Shown: in pieces, positions 52,351 through 61,892 of the stretch
Position numbering within the stretch: the stretch's first letter is position 1
How the letters are laid out: every line of letters starts with the position of its first letter
Assembly (NCBI GenBank): GCA_050633285.1
Contig: JBOEGG010000004.1
Coordinates: 1-64,000 of the forward strand
Direction: 5' to 3'
Length of the DNA stretch: 64,000 nt
From: UBA1672 sp050633285
GTDB taxonomy: Bacteria; Pseudomonadota; Alphaproteobacteria; Micavibrionales; Micavibrionaceae
Made by a program: the position numbers and the translations under genes
Notes under the pieces: generated by a model
What the model was told of the DNA's origin: nothing
The model's input: only the letters and a program-made list of their open reading frames with translations
The model's database searches: none

Positions 52351-52971
52351 TTATATTGTTTGTTTTAATCCGTAGAGGATGTCCAAAGATTGTGCCTTTT
52401 GTCGTAATGTCGAGGGAAGTTTTGCTTCATCTATTAAACGTTTTAAATGCCCGCGTGCCTTTGTGTAGTCGTTGTTTACTGTTGCTTCTAATACGGCGAG
52501 GTCAAGATAGGCGTGGAAGCGCCATGGGTGTGTTTCATCTGCAACAAGCGCTGTTATGGCGGCGATTTTATCTGTTGTGTTTTCTTGTTCGGATAATGCG
52601 ATATAAGCGGCAATTTGTTTTACGGGCTTGTATGCATTTTCATCGCTACTTATTTTTGTGTAGAGCTTTTGTGCTTCTGCTTTGGTTGCTTCTTGTGCAA
52701 TAAGGCCGGCTTCTTTGATGTCAATTAAGCTCAAAAGTTCAGGAGAAAGCTCGGAAAGGGCAGTATTGTCTTTGTCGTTTGTTACCTTTAGAAAGTTAGA
52801 TGTTTGTGCCTGATTTTTTGAGGCTTGTAACGAAATATATCCTTCGTTTGCGGCCGTCCCTAAAACGATCATCACCAAAAAGCCGATAACAAACCCACCA
52901 TATTTTTGCCAAAGGTTTGCCAGGCGTTCTTGTTTCATTGCTTCATCAACTTCGACGAATAGGTCAGACAT
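52351..52971 (-). CDS. YfgM-like TPR membrane protein
   Basis: A 206-residue protein with a short cytoplasmic N-terminus, one membrane helix (about 28-48, FVIGFLVMIVLGTAANEGYI) and a helical, TPR-like periplasmic domain (IAQEATKAEAQKLYTKIS, then DLAVLEATVNNDYTKARGHLKRLI). This matches YfgM, an envelope-quality-control factor that interacts with the Sec translocon and PpiD in E. coli. It is the first gene of the cluster with bamB and der, 49 bases upstream of bamB. Confidence 0.85.
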   Translation of the reverse strand: MSDLFVEVDEAMKQERLANLWQKYGGFVIGFLVMIVLGTAANEGYISLQASKNQAQTSNFLKVTNDKDNTALSELSPELLSLIDIKEAGLIAQEATKAEAQKLYTKISSDENAYKPVKQIAAYIALSEQENTTDKIAAITALVADETHPWRFHAYLDLAVLEATVNNDYTKARGHLKRLIDEAKLPSTLRQKAQSLDILYGLKQTI

Positions 52972-53058
52972 TACTCATACTCTCTATGCTTTAAATGGAT
53001 GGGGCTATTCTAATCATATTTTTGCGTGAAACCAGTGCTTTTTTTCATGGTATTCGCT

Positions 53059-53616
53059 TTATCCCTTTTTCCATTTGATTGAGCAGCCCATGGACGGGTT
53101 TTGTCTTTCGTTGCTTATGCCATTGTTTTTAATTTGAATGAATGCATTGAGGAGTTCGGGAACTGTATTTTCATCTGCGGAATTGGCCGATGCACTATCG
53201 AGGCGCCCACGATATTGGAGTTGTCCGTCTTTATCAAAGCCGAAGAAATCCGGCGTGCATACTGCGTCATATGCTTTTGCTATTTCTTGTTTTTTGTCAA
53301 TAAGATAGGGGAATGTGAAGGTGTGTTGTGTTGCAAATAGTTTCATATTTTCAAATGAATCTTTTGGGTATGCTTGTGTATCATTGGGCATGATTGCAAC
53401 GCACCCTATATCATGGTCTTGTAATGTTTTGCATGTTTGGGTAAGGCGATCAATAATCGCAAGAACGTAAGGGCAATGATTGCAAATAAACATAACAAGT
53501 AGGCCGTTCTTACCCATACAATCCGATAATGTATATGTGTTGCCATTTGTTGCGTGGAGTTTGAAATCGGGTGCTTTTGTATTTTGTGTTGCTGCGGGTG
53601 TGTGCATTAAAACCAT
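53059..53616 (-). CDS. Thioredoxin-like redoxin
   Basis: A 185-residue thioredoxin-fold protein of the AhpC/TSA or redoxin-like group. It has the pattern APDFKLHATNGNTYTLSD and the active-site motif FICNHCPYV, with two cysteines in a CxxC arrangement, followed by IMPNDTQAYPKDSFENM and the cis-Pro-like TPDFFGFDKDGQLQYRGR. No signal peptide. The frame is open to 53841, but that would run into the divergent next gene; ATG 53616 is preceded by AAGGAAG. Peroxide or thiol reduction is likely; the exact substrate is unknown. Confidence 0.88.
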   Translation of the reverse strand: MVLMHTPAATQNTKAPDFKLHATNGNTYTLSDCMGKNGLLVMFICNHCPYVLAIIDRLTQTCKTLQDHDIGCVAIMPNDTQAYPKDSFENMKLFATQHTFTFPYLIDKKQEIAKAYDAVCTPDFFGFDKDGQLQYRGRLDSASANSADENTVPELLNAFIQIKNNGISNERQNPSMGCSIKWKKG

Positions 53617-53658
53617 GACTTCTTCCTTTTTTGGCGTATTTTTGGTACTATAAAACTT

Positions 53659-54006
53659 ATGGTATTTGAAGTCATTCATAATCTGGCCTTTAATCAACCT
53701 GCGGGTTTTACGCAGGGGCAGTTTCGAAAACTCGATCAACTTTATTGTTTGGCGGCGTCGCATAAGGCGCTGACGTATCGTACAGTGGAGTGTGATTTCG
53801 ATGAGGGAGTTGCAAGCTATACTTATTACGTAGCAGCGCAAGATACGCCATATTTACAGTTTATTATTCGCAAAGTTGGCCCGAGAACCACGATGTTTGA
53901 GGTGTTTAAGCAAGGTAAAGGGCGCATTGTAAAAAGTGGTGTTTTTGATCGTGCGTATGAGCGTGTACGTAAGGAAATTGAAGCTTTATTCATGCAGGAT
54001 AGCTAA
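53659..54006 (+). CDS. Hypothetical protein
   Basis: A 115-residue soluble protein. It has mixed alpha/beta pattern (KALTYRTVECDFDEGVASYTYYV, then RTTMFEVFKQGKGRIV) and a charged helical C-terminus (RAYERVRKEIEALF). No family recognised, although the size and charge resemble small proteins that accompany envelope genes. It is divergent from the redoxin, with 42 bases between the chosen starts, and upstream of the L,D-transpeptidase gene. No obvious ribosome site. Confidence 0.6.
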   Translation: MVFEVIHNLAFNQPAGFTQGQFRKLDQLYCLAASHKALTYRTVECDFDEGVASYTYYVAAQDTPYLQFIIRKVGPRTTMFEVFKQGKGRIVKSGVFDRAYERVRKEIEALFMQDS

Positions 54007-54104
54007 AACTTCTTTTGGTATTTCACGAATATATTTTTCGAGTGCGTCTTTTGTAAAATTCTGTAATATAGGCGGTTGAAAATAATAATTATTCAGGTAC
54101 CTAG

Positions 54105-55241
54105 ATGATCCCGCGTCATTTGAAAATCAAATTTTTAACCGTTTCGGCATGTATTGGAATTGGGCTGTTTGGCGCGAATGTGTCTTATGCCGGCTATGAG
54201 AAAAATTATGTCGGGGAGATTGAAACTTATATTGCTGTTTATGAAGATACGCTTGTCCATTTGGCGCGTAAGCATAATCTTGGTTTTGTTGAGGTACGTG
54301 CGGCGAACCCGACTTTAGATCCTTGGATACCGGGAGAGGGGGCAGAAGTTATTTTGCCGAAGAGGCATTTGTTACCTGGTGTAGCACGTAAAGGCTTGGT
54401 TATTAATCTACCAGAGATGCGGGTATATGCGTATGTGAATGGTGATGATGCGCCTTATACTTATCCGCTTGGTATTGGGCGAGAGGGGCTTGATACGCCA
54501 ATTGGTAAAACATCAATTGTCCGTAAAAAAGATGGGCCGACATGGCGACCGACAGCACGTATGCGTAAGGAAGATCCGGAATTGCCGGCATCTGTTCCGC
54601 CGGGGCCGGATAATCCACTTGGTACGCATGCACTTTATTTGGGGTGGCCGACTTATGCGATACATGGCACGAACCGTCCGTATGGAATTGGTCGGCGTGT
54701 GAGTAGTGGATGTATTCGTATGTATCCTGAACATATAAAGCTATTTTTTGAGCAAATTCCTGTGGGTGTTAAGGTTAATGTGATTAACCAGCCTATTAAA
54801 GTTGCGTGGATTGGTAATGAACTTTACTTGGAAGCGCACCCTGATATGGAGCAAGCCATAAAAATGGAGGAGACCGGTGCGGTTGAGCATCAGAAGATGA
54901 CAGATGATGATATGGCGTTGATTGTTGATAAAGCAGGGCAACATGGTGATCTGTTAAACTGGCCGCGTATCCGTACCGCCGTGCGAGAGCGTAAGGGATA
55001 TCCGGTGCGTATTGCACGTTATTTTGATGAAGATATTGCAGTTACTCAAGAGAGTGAACTTACGAACGTTGAAGATGTTCAAGTTATTGTGCCTGATGCC
55101 GATGTCGCCATTATAGAAGTTGTTCCAAAAGAAAAACCAGAGCAGCAGAATAAGGTAGATGGTGATACGCAGGACAGCCCGCAGTCTTCTGTAAAGCAGG
55201 ACGTGCAGGAACGCTCTGTTCATGATGATAAGGGTGCTTAG
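54105..55241 (+). CDS. L,D-transpeptidase (YkuD family)
   Basis: A 378-residue periplasmic enzyme making 3-3 crosslinks in peptidoglycan or attaching lipoproteins to it. The signal peptide covers about 1-29 (ends VSYAG). A LysM-like segment at 38-85 (ETYIAVYEDTLVHLARKHNL) precedes the YkuD domain with His187 (AIHGTNRPYG) and catalytic Cys203 (SSGCIRMYP). The C-terminal tail is acidic and Gln-rich and probably disordered. This is the ErfK/YbiS class. The gene stands alone. Confidence 0.94.
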   Translation: MIPRHLKIKFLTVSACIGIGLFGANVSYAGYEKNYVGEIETYIAVYEDTLVHLARKHNLGFVEVRAANPTLDPWIPGEGAEVILPKRHLLPGVARKGLVINLPEMRVYAYVNGDDAPYTYPLGIGREGLDTPIGKTSIVRKKDGPTWRPTARMRKEDPELPASVPPGPDNPLGTHALYLGWPTYAIHGTNRPYGIGRRVSSGCIRMYPEHIKLFFEQIPVGVKVNVINQPIKVAWIGNELYLEAHPDMEQAIKMEETGAVEHQKMTDDDMALIVDKAGQHGDLLNWPRIRTAVRERKGYPVRIARYFDEDIAVTQESELTNVEDVQVIVPDADVAIIEVVPKEKPEQQNKVDGDTQDSPQSSVKQDVQERSVHDDKGA

Positions 55242-55253
55242 GCGTTTTTTACT

Positions 55254-55559
55254 TTATCCTACCGCGATGTAATCTTTTGCCATTATTATCCAGCAAAGTG
55301 TTGGTAAGACGATCGGTGTTGCGAGGAAAAATGATTTCCAATATCCTCGTAAGAAGAAGCTGGAAAAACTGAAGAGGGCGCAAATTAGCCATGTTACTTG
55401 CGTAACCATCATGCCGTATTGCATTGCGGCTTGATCAAATTTTGTGGCCTCTATATCAATGAGGTTCATCGCCAGAGATATTGCGTATAAAGTCGGGCCA
55501 ACTGAAAAGCCTATTGCGAGGCATACGAAAAATATTAGAACAGAAAAGAACGTTTTCAT
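55254..55559 (-). CDS. Small hypothetical membrane protein
   Basis: A 101-residue protein with three hydrophobic helices (about 4-26, 47-68 and 76-96) and little else, for example VLIFFVCLAIGFSVGPTLYAISLAM. It is convergent with the L,D-transpeptidase gene, 12 bases apart. No family recognised. Confidence 0.6.
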   Translation of the reverse strand: MKTFFSVLIFFVCLAIGFSVGPTLYAISLAMNLIDIEATKFDQAAMQYGMMVTQVTWLICALFSFSSFFLRGYWKSFFLATPIVLPTLCWIIMAKDYIAVG

Positions 55560-55603
55560 TAAAGGCCTGATGTGCTTGTTTTTATAAATGTAGATTTAAT
55601 ATA

Positions 55604-55640
55604 ATAAAAAGACTGCCACGAAGACAGTCTTTTTTGAAAA
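55604..55640 (-). terminator. Terminator of the small lipoprotein gene
   Basis: AAAGACTG (55608-55615) is complementary to CAGTCTTT (55625-55632). Read leftward it follows the lipoprotein gene and ends in TTTATTAT, and it could work in both directions. Confidence 0.75.
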
Positions 55641-55662
55641 CATATTAATATGTTTTTGAGTA

Positions 55663-55869
55663 TTATTTTGTTTGTGCTCTTTGGAACACTTTCTCCGCAG
55701 GAGCAACACGTGTAGGTGTCGCAACAACAGGAGCAGCTTGCTCATGAGATGCTGTACGCTCTAGTGCGTATGGAGGTTGTGTGTCAATGTTACCTTCTCC
55801 AGTTGTGTCACATGCAGATACAGCCAATGTTGAACCGATCAAGCAAAATGTAGCTAATGCTTTTTTCAT
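55663..55869 (-). CDS. Small predicted lipoprotein
   Basis: A 68-residue lipoprotein. The signal peptide MKKALATFCLIGSTLAVSAC has a lipobox VSAC with Cys20. The mature part is only about 48 residues, Pro/Ala-rich, with no domain visible. It has its own strong terminator and 190 bases of AT-rich upstream sequence to the amidase gene stop, so it is monocistronic and probably well expressed. Function unknown; small abundant lipoproteins of this kind are common in the outer membrane. Confidence 0.7.
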   Translation of the reverse strand: MKKALATFCLIGSTLAVSACDTTGEGNIDTQPPYALERTASHEQAAPVVATPTRVAPAEKVFQRAQTK

Positions 55870-56063
55870 TTTAATGCCTCTTTTAATTATATTATGTTAA
55901 TCTGTAGTTCTTAGTGAGAAAGCAGCTCTCCTAAATTCATACCTATGACTCATTAAACAATGCTGCATCTTTTTCAAGTTATTTTTGATTTTTTTGCAAC
56001 ACATTTTGAAATAGATGCAAAAATGCAACAGGTTGTATAGCTTTTCTTATCCTTTTGAATATT

Positions 56064-57296
56064 CTAATTTCTTTCGTTTTTTCGCACTTGATTGAAGTAA
56101 GAGTCTATACCGGAGCGAATCGCACTGGCTATTTTTTTTCTATGACCGGATTGGCTGAGAAGTTTTGCTTCTTGCTTGTTCGACATAAAGCCTGCTTCGA
56201 TTAATATGGAGGGAATATCGGGCGCTTTTAGTACAGCAAACCCTGCGTATCTGTGTGGATTTACTAATGTTTTTATTTTGTGTGATTGTAGTTTTTGGAC
56301 AAGGGTATTGGCAAAGAACTTTGATTGATTCATTGTATCATTCATTAAAAAATCCCCTAAAATAAATGCAACTTGTTCATCTTCGACTTTTAAGTCTATG
56401 CCAGCGATTAGGTCGGCTCTGTTTTCTTTTTCTGCGAGCTTTGCGGTTTGCGCATCGGATGATTTTTTAGATAGGGTGTATATTGAAGAGCCACGTACAT
56501 GTGATTTGTGAATAGTGTCTGCATGGATTGAAATGAATAGGTCTCCGCCATGCTTTCGGGCGAATTTAACGCGATTTTTTAAGCGTATAAAGACATCTTT
56601 TTCGCGCGTCATAAGGACGCGGTAACGTCCTGTGGCAAGGAGTTGTCTTTTGAGTTCTTTGCCCAATGCCAAGACGACATTCTTTTCGTGAAACTTTGCA
56701 GGGCCAAGCGCACCAGGGTCAACACCGCCATGGCCGGGGTCAATAATAATCAGAGGTTTTTCGGCTGTTTTATGATGTGGTCTATATTCATTTGCGGGTG
56801 GGATGGGAGCGCTTTGTTGTGTTGTTCTACCATCGTATTCTTCGGCAGAGAGTGTGCCGTGGATTGTGCTTTTGTGTTTTTTGAATTGAGATTCTGTTGC
56901 TGTTTTGTAATCTATGACCAATCTGTTTGGTTGACTGCCTTGCTTGGGAAGGATGAAGGCCGTGTTGATGACCACAGGATTGTTCATATCGAAAACAATA
57001 CGTGAGATGTCTGCGTTCATTTTTCCTTGTCTGATATCAGTGATCATTGCTTTGCTATTATGTTCTATTTTCCCTGCGTTCCATTGAAATGTAGGAAGGT
57101 CAATAACTATGCGATAGGGGGATGAAAGGGCAAAAACTCTGAAATCGGTAATTTCACTAATGTCCAAAACCATCCGTGTTTTTTCCGGGTGTATTCCAAA
57201 ACGCACGGTCTCAATGTCAAGTGCATTTGCGTGATGAGCATGTGTGGACAGGGATCCCAGAAGTATGAATAGAAAAATATATATGTATTTTCTCAA
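56064..57296 (-). CDS. amiC: N-acetylmuramoyl-L-alanine amidase with AMIN domain
   Basis: A 410-residue periplasmic amidase that cuts the bond between muramic acid and the peptide, helping daughter-cell separation. The signal peptide covers about 1-25, the AMIN domain about 28-135 (VRFGIHPEKTRMVLDISEI), and the amidase_3 domain about 180-400, with zinc residues in IIDPGHGGVDPG, the conserved Glu in HEKNVVLALG, and HADTIH and LIEAGFMSNKQEAK later. This layout is AmiC-like. It is monocistronic and faces a divergent kinase gene. Confidence 0.94.
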   Translation of the reverse strand: MRKYIYIFLFILLGSLSTHAHHANALDIETVRFGIHPEKTRMVLDISEITDFRVFALSSPYRIVIDLPTFQWNAGKIEHNSKAMITDIRQGKMNADISRIVFDMNNPVVINTAFILPKQGSQPNRLVIDYKTATESQFKKHKSTIHGTLSAEEYDGRTTQQSAPIPPANEYRPHHKTAEKPLIIIDPGHGGVDPGALGPAKFHEKNVVLALGKELKRQLLATGRYRVLMTREKDVFIRLKNRVKFARKHGGDLFISIHADTIHKSHVRGSSIYTLSKKSSDAQTAKLAEKENRADLIAGIDLKVEDEQVAFILGDFLMNDTMNQSKFFANTLVQKLQSHKIKTLVNPHRYAGFAVLKAPDIPSILIEAGFMSNKQEAKLLSQSGHRKKIASAIRSGIDSYFNQVRKNERN

Positions 57297-57521
57297 CGGA
57301 CTTTATTCCTGGTTTGTATGGTTAATTAATCACATTAGTTGATATTATATAGGGATGATATCAGGGAAGCGACTTTATTTATCTTTATCCAAAGAATCGT
57401 CATTTGTTTACGCTTTTGCGCTCTTTATATAGGTAATTGGCATTCTTCTCATTATGGTGGCATAATCACATACCATGGTTTTGAGGTTGAGGCTTTGGTA
57501 GTTATAGGGTGTATTAATTAA

Positions 57522-60497
57522 GTGAAAATTTTAGTACTTAATCTGATTATTGCGTGCTCATATTTTATCAGTGGGCGTTTAGGATTCTTATTAGTTATGG
57601 ATCCGGGGCATGCTACCATTTTATGGCCAGGGGCGGGTATCGCTTTGGCTTGTGTATATATTTATGGTTATCGTGTTTTACCTGGTGTTCTTATTGGGGC
57701 GGGTGCGCTGACGGTTGTATATGGGCTTGAGGCTAAAATATCTCCCAATTATGTTGATTTGCTGATGCGTGCATTTGTAAAAGGGCTGTGGCCAATGCTA
57801 CAAGCAGGGATTCCTGTTGCTATTCTTTATCGGATGATCGGGCGTGATACGCGTTTGGAAACATTTGGCGATGTAACGAAATTTATTATTATTGGTGGTT
57901 TTGCCGGGTGTTTGATTTCGGCAACGTTGTCATTCTGGACATTGTATTTGTCCGGCATTGTACTTTTATCTGATTTTTATTCTACGTGGTTGACCTGGTA
58001 TGTGGGGGATGTGTTAGGTGTGCTTGTATGCGGGCCTATTCTATTAATTATATTGCGTGATCGTTTGCAGGTTGAAATGCGCAGGAAAGTGGTGGTCGGA
58101 GCGTCTCTAGTTGCTGTTCTTATTATGTACACATTACTTTTTGGCTATGTGAGCATGGTTGATAGGCGTGAAGCAGAAAAAGATTTGGAAAGTAATGCGA
58201 TGTTATTTTCTAAAACTGTGGAGTTAGAGTTTCAACATTATATTACTGAGCTTTATGCGTTTCAGGGACTTGTAAATACGGCTCAGGTTTTTGATACCGA
58301 AGCGTTTATGCGGTTTTCTGATCAAGTTTTTGATATTTATCCGGCAATGGAAACGCTGCATTGGTCACCACTTATTACGCAGGATAAGCGTGTATCGTAT
58401 GAACGTCATATGAAGGAGCGCTATGGTAGTGATTTTTCTATTTTCGCACATGATAGTACGGGTGCGTATAATTTGGCTGATGGCAAGAGCACTTATTTCC
58501 CAGTTACTATTTTTAAAAGTCGTTATCCCAATGTAAATTTAAAAGGATACGACCTGTCTTCTGATCCGAGTATTGATAACTTGATTGCTTTGGCTATTGA
58601 AGACGGGCAATCAAAGACCCAGCCTGCATCGTTTCTTTTCTCGGGTAAGAATGCGCATAGTATTTTGGCGATTCTACCAGTTTATGGTGACGTTCGTCCA
58701 AATAAGAAAGCGGCTCTTGGTGTTGTATCTTTGGTTTTTAGTTATGATGAAATATTATCGACAATAATCCCGCAGGCGCACGAAAAGGGTATAGAAATAT
58801 TCCTGAATGATCCAGATGAGCGCTTGTGGAATGAATTGAGCGCGCAGAGAGGTAAGATTCTAACACGTTTCGAAATCAAATCTAATGGAATGAGTTCAAC
58901 TCTTATCTTTTGTAAAAATAATGTCTCAATGAGTTGGAGTTTATGGTATGCGCTTGGTGCGAGTGTCTGCGCAATATCTTTGTTTTCCGGCTTTATTTTG
59001 ACCGCAACAGGTCAGCTTGCGGTGACACAACAAATTGTTGACGCGCAAACCAAAAAACTTCAGCAGAGTTCTAATTTTTTGAAACAAATCATGGATAATG
59101 TTCCTGACTATATCTTTGTAAAAAATCGAAAGTCCGAAATTATTGCGGCCAATAAAGCGTTTCTTGAGCTCTATGCGCCAGGAGAACGAGCCAATGTAAT
59201 CGGCAATACAGGCTTAGAACTTTTTCCGGAAGAGCACCGGAAGAATTATTTGGAAGAGGATAAAAAAGCTTTCGATTTAGGATCTACCGAGGTTTATGAA
59301 GATAATGTCGATTATAAAGGTGATCTTCGTCACCTGTTAACACGTAAACAAATATTTTTTGATGAGCAGGGGAATGAATTTATTCTTGGAATAGCGCGTG
59401 ACATGACGGAGTTTTTACTGGCGCAGACTAAGTTACAATCCGTTTTTGAAAACACGGTAGATGGATTGTTAACTGTGAATAATGAAGGGGAAATAGATAC
59501 TTATAATAAGGCGTGTCAGACTATTCTTGGGTACGCGCCAGAAGAAGTGATTGGTCAGAGTGTCAGAATATTTAAGCCGAATGGCATGGTTTCTACGCCT
59601 AATATAGATGCAGATGCTGTTTTCTTTGATTTCGATGAACATGTTCTTTCCAAAGTATTGGAGAAAAGCTCCGTTGTTTATGTGCAACATAAGAATGGAA
59701 AAGTCTTCCCAATTCATTTGGCTGTTTCGAACATTGTTATCGGTGGAACAACGTTCTTTAGTGCAATTATACGTGATATTTCCAAAGAAAAAGAAGCAGA
59801 GGAGGAGCTGAAGCGTTCGAATAGAGAGCTTGAGGCATTTGCTTATGTTGCTTCGCATGATTTGAAAGCCCCTCTTCGTCATATATCTATGAGTGCAGAG
59901 TTTTTAAGGCAGAAATATGAAGGTGAGTTTGATGAAACGGGGTTGGAATTTTTGAATATTCTGGTGAATAGCTCGCATCGGATGGCTGATATGATCGAAA
60001 GCCTTATGGCGTATTCTAGAGTAGGGCATGAGGATTCTATTATTGCGGTTGTTAATTTAAATAAAGTTTTAAAAGGTGTGTTGAATGTTCTGCAGTTTCG
60101 GATTGAGGAAGTTGGAGCGGATGTTCAAGTTCAAGATGGTTTGCCAGAGATAGAAGCGAATACTGACTTGATCGGGCAGCTTTTCCAAAATTTGATTGAT
60201 AATGCGTTGAAGTATCAGCCTGAAGGGCAGAAGCCAGTTGTGCGTATCACGGCGGAGGTGCGTGATGATGGATTTGTGCGTTTACGCGTACAAGATAACG
60301 GGATTGGTATTTTACCTGAGTACAAGGATAAAGTTTTTTCTATTTTCCAGCGATTGCACAGTTCTGATGTTTATACGGGGACAGGAGTTGGGTTATCTAT
60401 TTGTAAAAGAATTGTGGAATTTCATAAGGGAGAGATGTATCTGGATACAAAATGTATGCAGGGGAGTTGTTTTGTTGTGAAATTGCCCGTGGCGTAA
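57522..60497 (+). CDS. MASE1/CHASE/PAS hybrid-sensing histidine kinase
   Basis: A 991-residue membrane histidine kinase. An eight-helix MASE1 domain (about 1-210) is followed by a periplasmic CHASE domain (about 215-415), another helix, two PAS domains (about 518-630 and 638-755), the HisKA domain with phospho-accepting His779 in ASHDLKAPLRHIS, and a HATPase domain with NLIDNALKY, DNGIGI and GTGVGLSICK. Translation starts at GTG 57522. It has no receiver domain; its partner is the CheY-like protein encoded 39 bases downstream. The signal is unknown; MASE1 and CHASE suggest an extracellular or membrane cue. Confidence 0.93.
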   Translation: MKILVLNLIIACSYFISGRLGFLLVMDPGHATILWPGAGIALACVYIYGYRVLPGVLIGAGALTVVYGLEAKISPNYVDLLMRAFVKGLWPMLQAGIPVAILYRMIGRDTRLETFGDVTKFIIIGGFAGCLISATLSFWTLYLSGIVLLSDFYSTWLTWYVGDVLGVLVCGPILLIILRDRLQVEMRRKVVVGASLVAVLIMYTLLFGYVSMVDRREAEKDLESNAMLFSKTVELEFQHYITELYAFQGLVNTAQVFDTEAFMRFSDQVFDIYPAMETLHWSPLITQDKRVSYERHMKERYGSDFSIFAHDSTGAYNLADGKSTYFPVTIFKSRYPNVNLKGYDLSSDPSIDNLIALAIEDGQSKTQPASFLFSGKNAHSILAILPVYGDVRPNKKAALGVVSLVFSYDEILSTIIPQAHEKGIEIFLNDPDERLWNELSAQRGKILTRFEIKSNGMSSTLIFCKNNVSMSWSLWYALGASVCAISLFSGFILTATGQLAVTQQIVDAQTKKLQQSSNFLKQIMDNVPDYIFVKNRKSEIIAANKAFLELYAPGERANVIGNTGLELFPEEHRKNYLEEDKKAFDLGSTEVYEDNVDYKGDLRHLLTRKQIFFDEQGNEFILGIARDMTEFLLAQTKLQSVFENTVDGLLTVNNEGEIDTYNKACQTILGYAPEEVIGQSVRIFKPNGMVSTPNIDADAVFFDFDEHVLSKVLEKSSVVYVQHKNGKVFPIHLAVSNIVIGGTTFFSAIIRDISKEKEAEEELKRSNRELEAFAYVASHDLKAPLRHISMSAEFLRQKYEGEFDETGLEFLNILVNSSHRMADMIESLMAYSRVGHEDSIIAVVNLNKVLKGVLNVLQFRIEEVGADVQVQDGLPEIEANTDLIGQLFQNLIDNALKYQPEGQKPVVRITAEVRDDGFVRLRVQDNGIGILPEYKDKVFSIFQRLHSSDVYTGTGVGLSICKRIVEFHKGEMYLDTKCMQGSCFVVKLPVA

Positions 60498-60536
60498 TAT
60501 ATTGATCTTCTCTTCATTGTGTGTGGTGTGGTTCTA

Positions 60537-60968
60537 ATGCAAGATCAAGTTGATATTTTATTGGTAGAAGATGAAAAAAATGATGCTTTTTTTATGAAGA
60601 AAGCATTTGAATCTTTGGGGGTGGGGCGTTCTTTGTGTGTTGCACATGATGGCCAGGATGCCTTGGATTTTTTGTTTTGTAAGGGAGAGCATGAGAATGC
60701 TCCTAGGCCACGTTTAATTCTGATGGATATTAATATGCCGCGTAAGACGGGGCATGAAGTTCTTAGAGAAGTTAAAGTATCTGAAAAACTTAAAAATATA
60801 CCTATTATTATGTATTCCAGTTCTACGATTCCTGAAGATATCCATCAAAGCTATACGTATCATGCAAATGTTTATGTATCCAAACCTAAAGGGTTTGAAA
60901 AAATGCTGGAATTTGTAAAGGTTCTTAATGACTTTTGGTTTGTGCACGCATCTTTGTCGGATTCGTGA
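60537..60968 (+). CDS. CheY-like response regulator (Rcp1 type)
   Basis: A 143-residue stand-alone receiver domain. The acidic pair Glu11-Asp12 (LVEDE), the phospho-accepting Asp64 (LMDINMP), and Lys117 (SKPKGF) are present. It resembles the Rcp1-type receivers that pair with phytochrome-like or PAS-type kinases (DGQDALDFLF is typical). No output domain, so it may signal by binding a partner. It follows the kinase gene by 39 bases, so the pair is a two-component system. GTG 60519 is an alternative start. Confidence 0.92.
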   Translation: MQDQVDILLVEDEKNDAFFMKKAFESLGVGRSLCVAHDGQDALDFLFCKGEHENAPRPRLILMDINMPRKTGHEVLREVKVSEKLKNIPIIMYSSSTIPEDIHQSYTYHANVYVSKPKGFEKMLEFVKVLNDFWFVHASLSDS

Positions 60969-60986
60969 AGCCGTGAATAGAGTGCC

Positions 60987-61835
60987 TTATTCCATTACTT
61001 GAAATTCTTTCATGCAGATATAACCATCGTTTACTGCGATTATAATCTCGCGTGGGGAAGAGCGAATGAGCTCTCCATTTTTATAGTGGTGGCTATCTTG
61101 CCAGCCAGATAGTTGAAATACCGCGAGTTTCTGTGATTGACCGGTGTTGTTATGGATTGTGGTAATAATACCGAAACGTCCGAATGCGTTACTTTGTTTT
61201 ACAATTGATGCGGCGTTACTCTCCCAATTTATTGTGCGCATATGTTCCGATGGTTTATTATAAGAAGATGCCTTTGTTTGATCTTGTGGTGTGGCGTTGT
61301 CCCAATAATGATCAATATTATTGATGATTTCGGCTGCGGCATTGGGCGCGCGTGTTGCGATACGTGCGGATAATGTTTCTACATCAATATGTTCATCAAT
61401 CGGTATTTTTTGTTGATAGAGGATATCTCCCTCATCAAATTCGGGACTGTGTTTGTGGATTGTGAAGCCTGCTGCTTCTTGTTCATGTAATATGATAAAT
61501 GGAACCGGCATAATGCCACGCGCACGTGGTAGAAGGCTTGGGTGCATGTTGATGCCATAGCATTCTTTGGGATCAACGGGTGGAATTTTGTTGGGATACC
61601 CTGCGGAGAAAAGAAGCTCACACCCTTGATCTATTAAATTATTTAGGTGGCTTGCCTGCGGTGGCTGATCTGAAATTGATATATCATTTTGGGCAGCGAA
61701 CGCCTGTATTTCTGTATTAAATGAGAAAAGATTATCGCAAGGGAATGTGAAAATTTGGATTAGGCTGTGTCCTTCGTTTATTAGGCGCAGGGCAATATCC
61801 ATTGAATAATCATAGCCGAAAAAAGCAAATTTCAT
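60987..61835 (-). CDS. Formyltransferase-family protein
   Basis: A protein of about 282 residues with a formyltransferase N-terminal domain: MKFAFFGYDYSMD at the start, the catalytic GINMHPSLLPRARG with Asn and His, and the acidic DEGDILYQ. A C-terminal domain resembling the Fmt/ArnA OB fold follows. It uses 10-formyltetrahydrofolate. It may be a methionyl-tRNA formyltransferase relative or a sugar N-formyltransferase for envelope glycans. ATG 61835 matches the usual start; the frame is open to 61871. Convergent with the response regulator gene. Confidence 0.8.
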   Translation of the reverse strand: MKFAFFGYDYSMDIALRLINEGHSLIQIFTFPCDNLFSFNTEIQAFAAQNDISISDQPPQASHLNNLIDQGCELLFSAGYPNKIPPVDPKECYGINMHPSLLPRARGIMPVPFIILHEQEAAGFTIHKHSPEFDEGDILYQQKIPIDEHIDVETLSARIATRAPNAAAEIINNIDHYWDNATPQDQTKASSYNKPSEHMRTINWESNAASIVKQSNAFGRFGIITTIHNNTGQSQKLAVFQLSGWQDSHHYKNGELIRSSPREIIIAVNDGYICMKEFQVME

Positions 61836-61892
61836 ATTGTCTATTGTCTCAGGAACGTTTGATGAGATCAAGGGTGAAGTATGTATGGGAAA

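Noticed and set aside
57339..57521. Plus-strand frame of 60 codons before the histidine kinase
   Set aside because: No ribosome site and no protein-like pattern; it lies in the divergent promoter region of the amidase and kinase genes.
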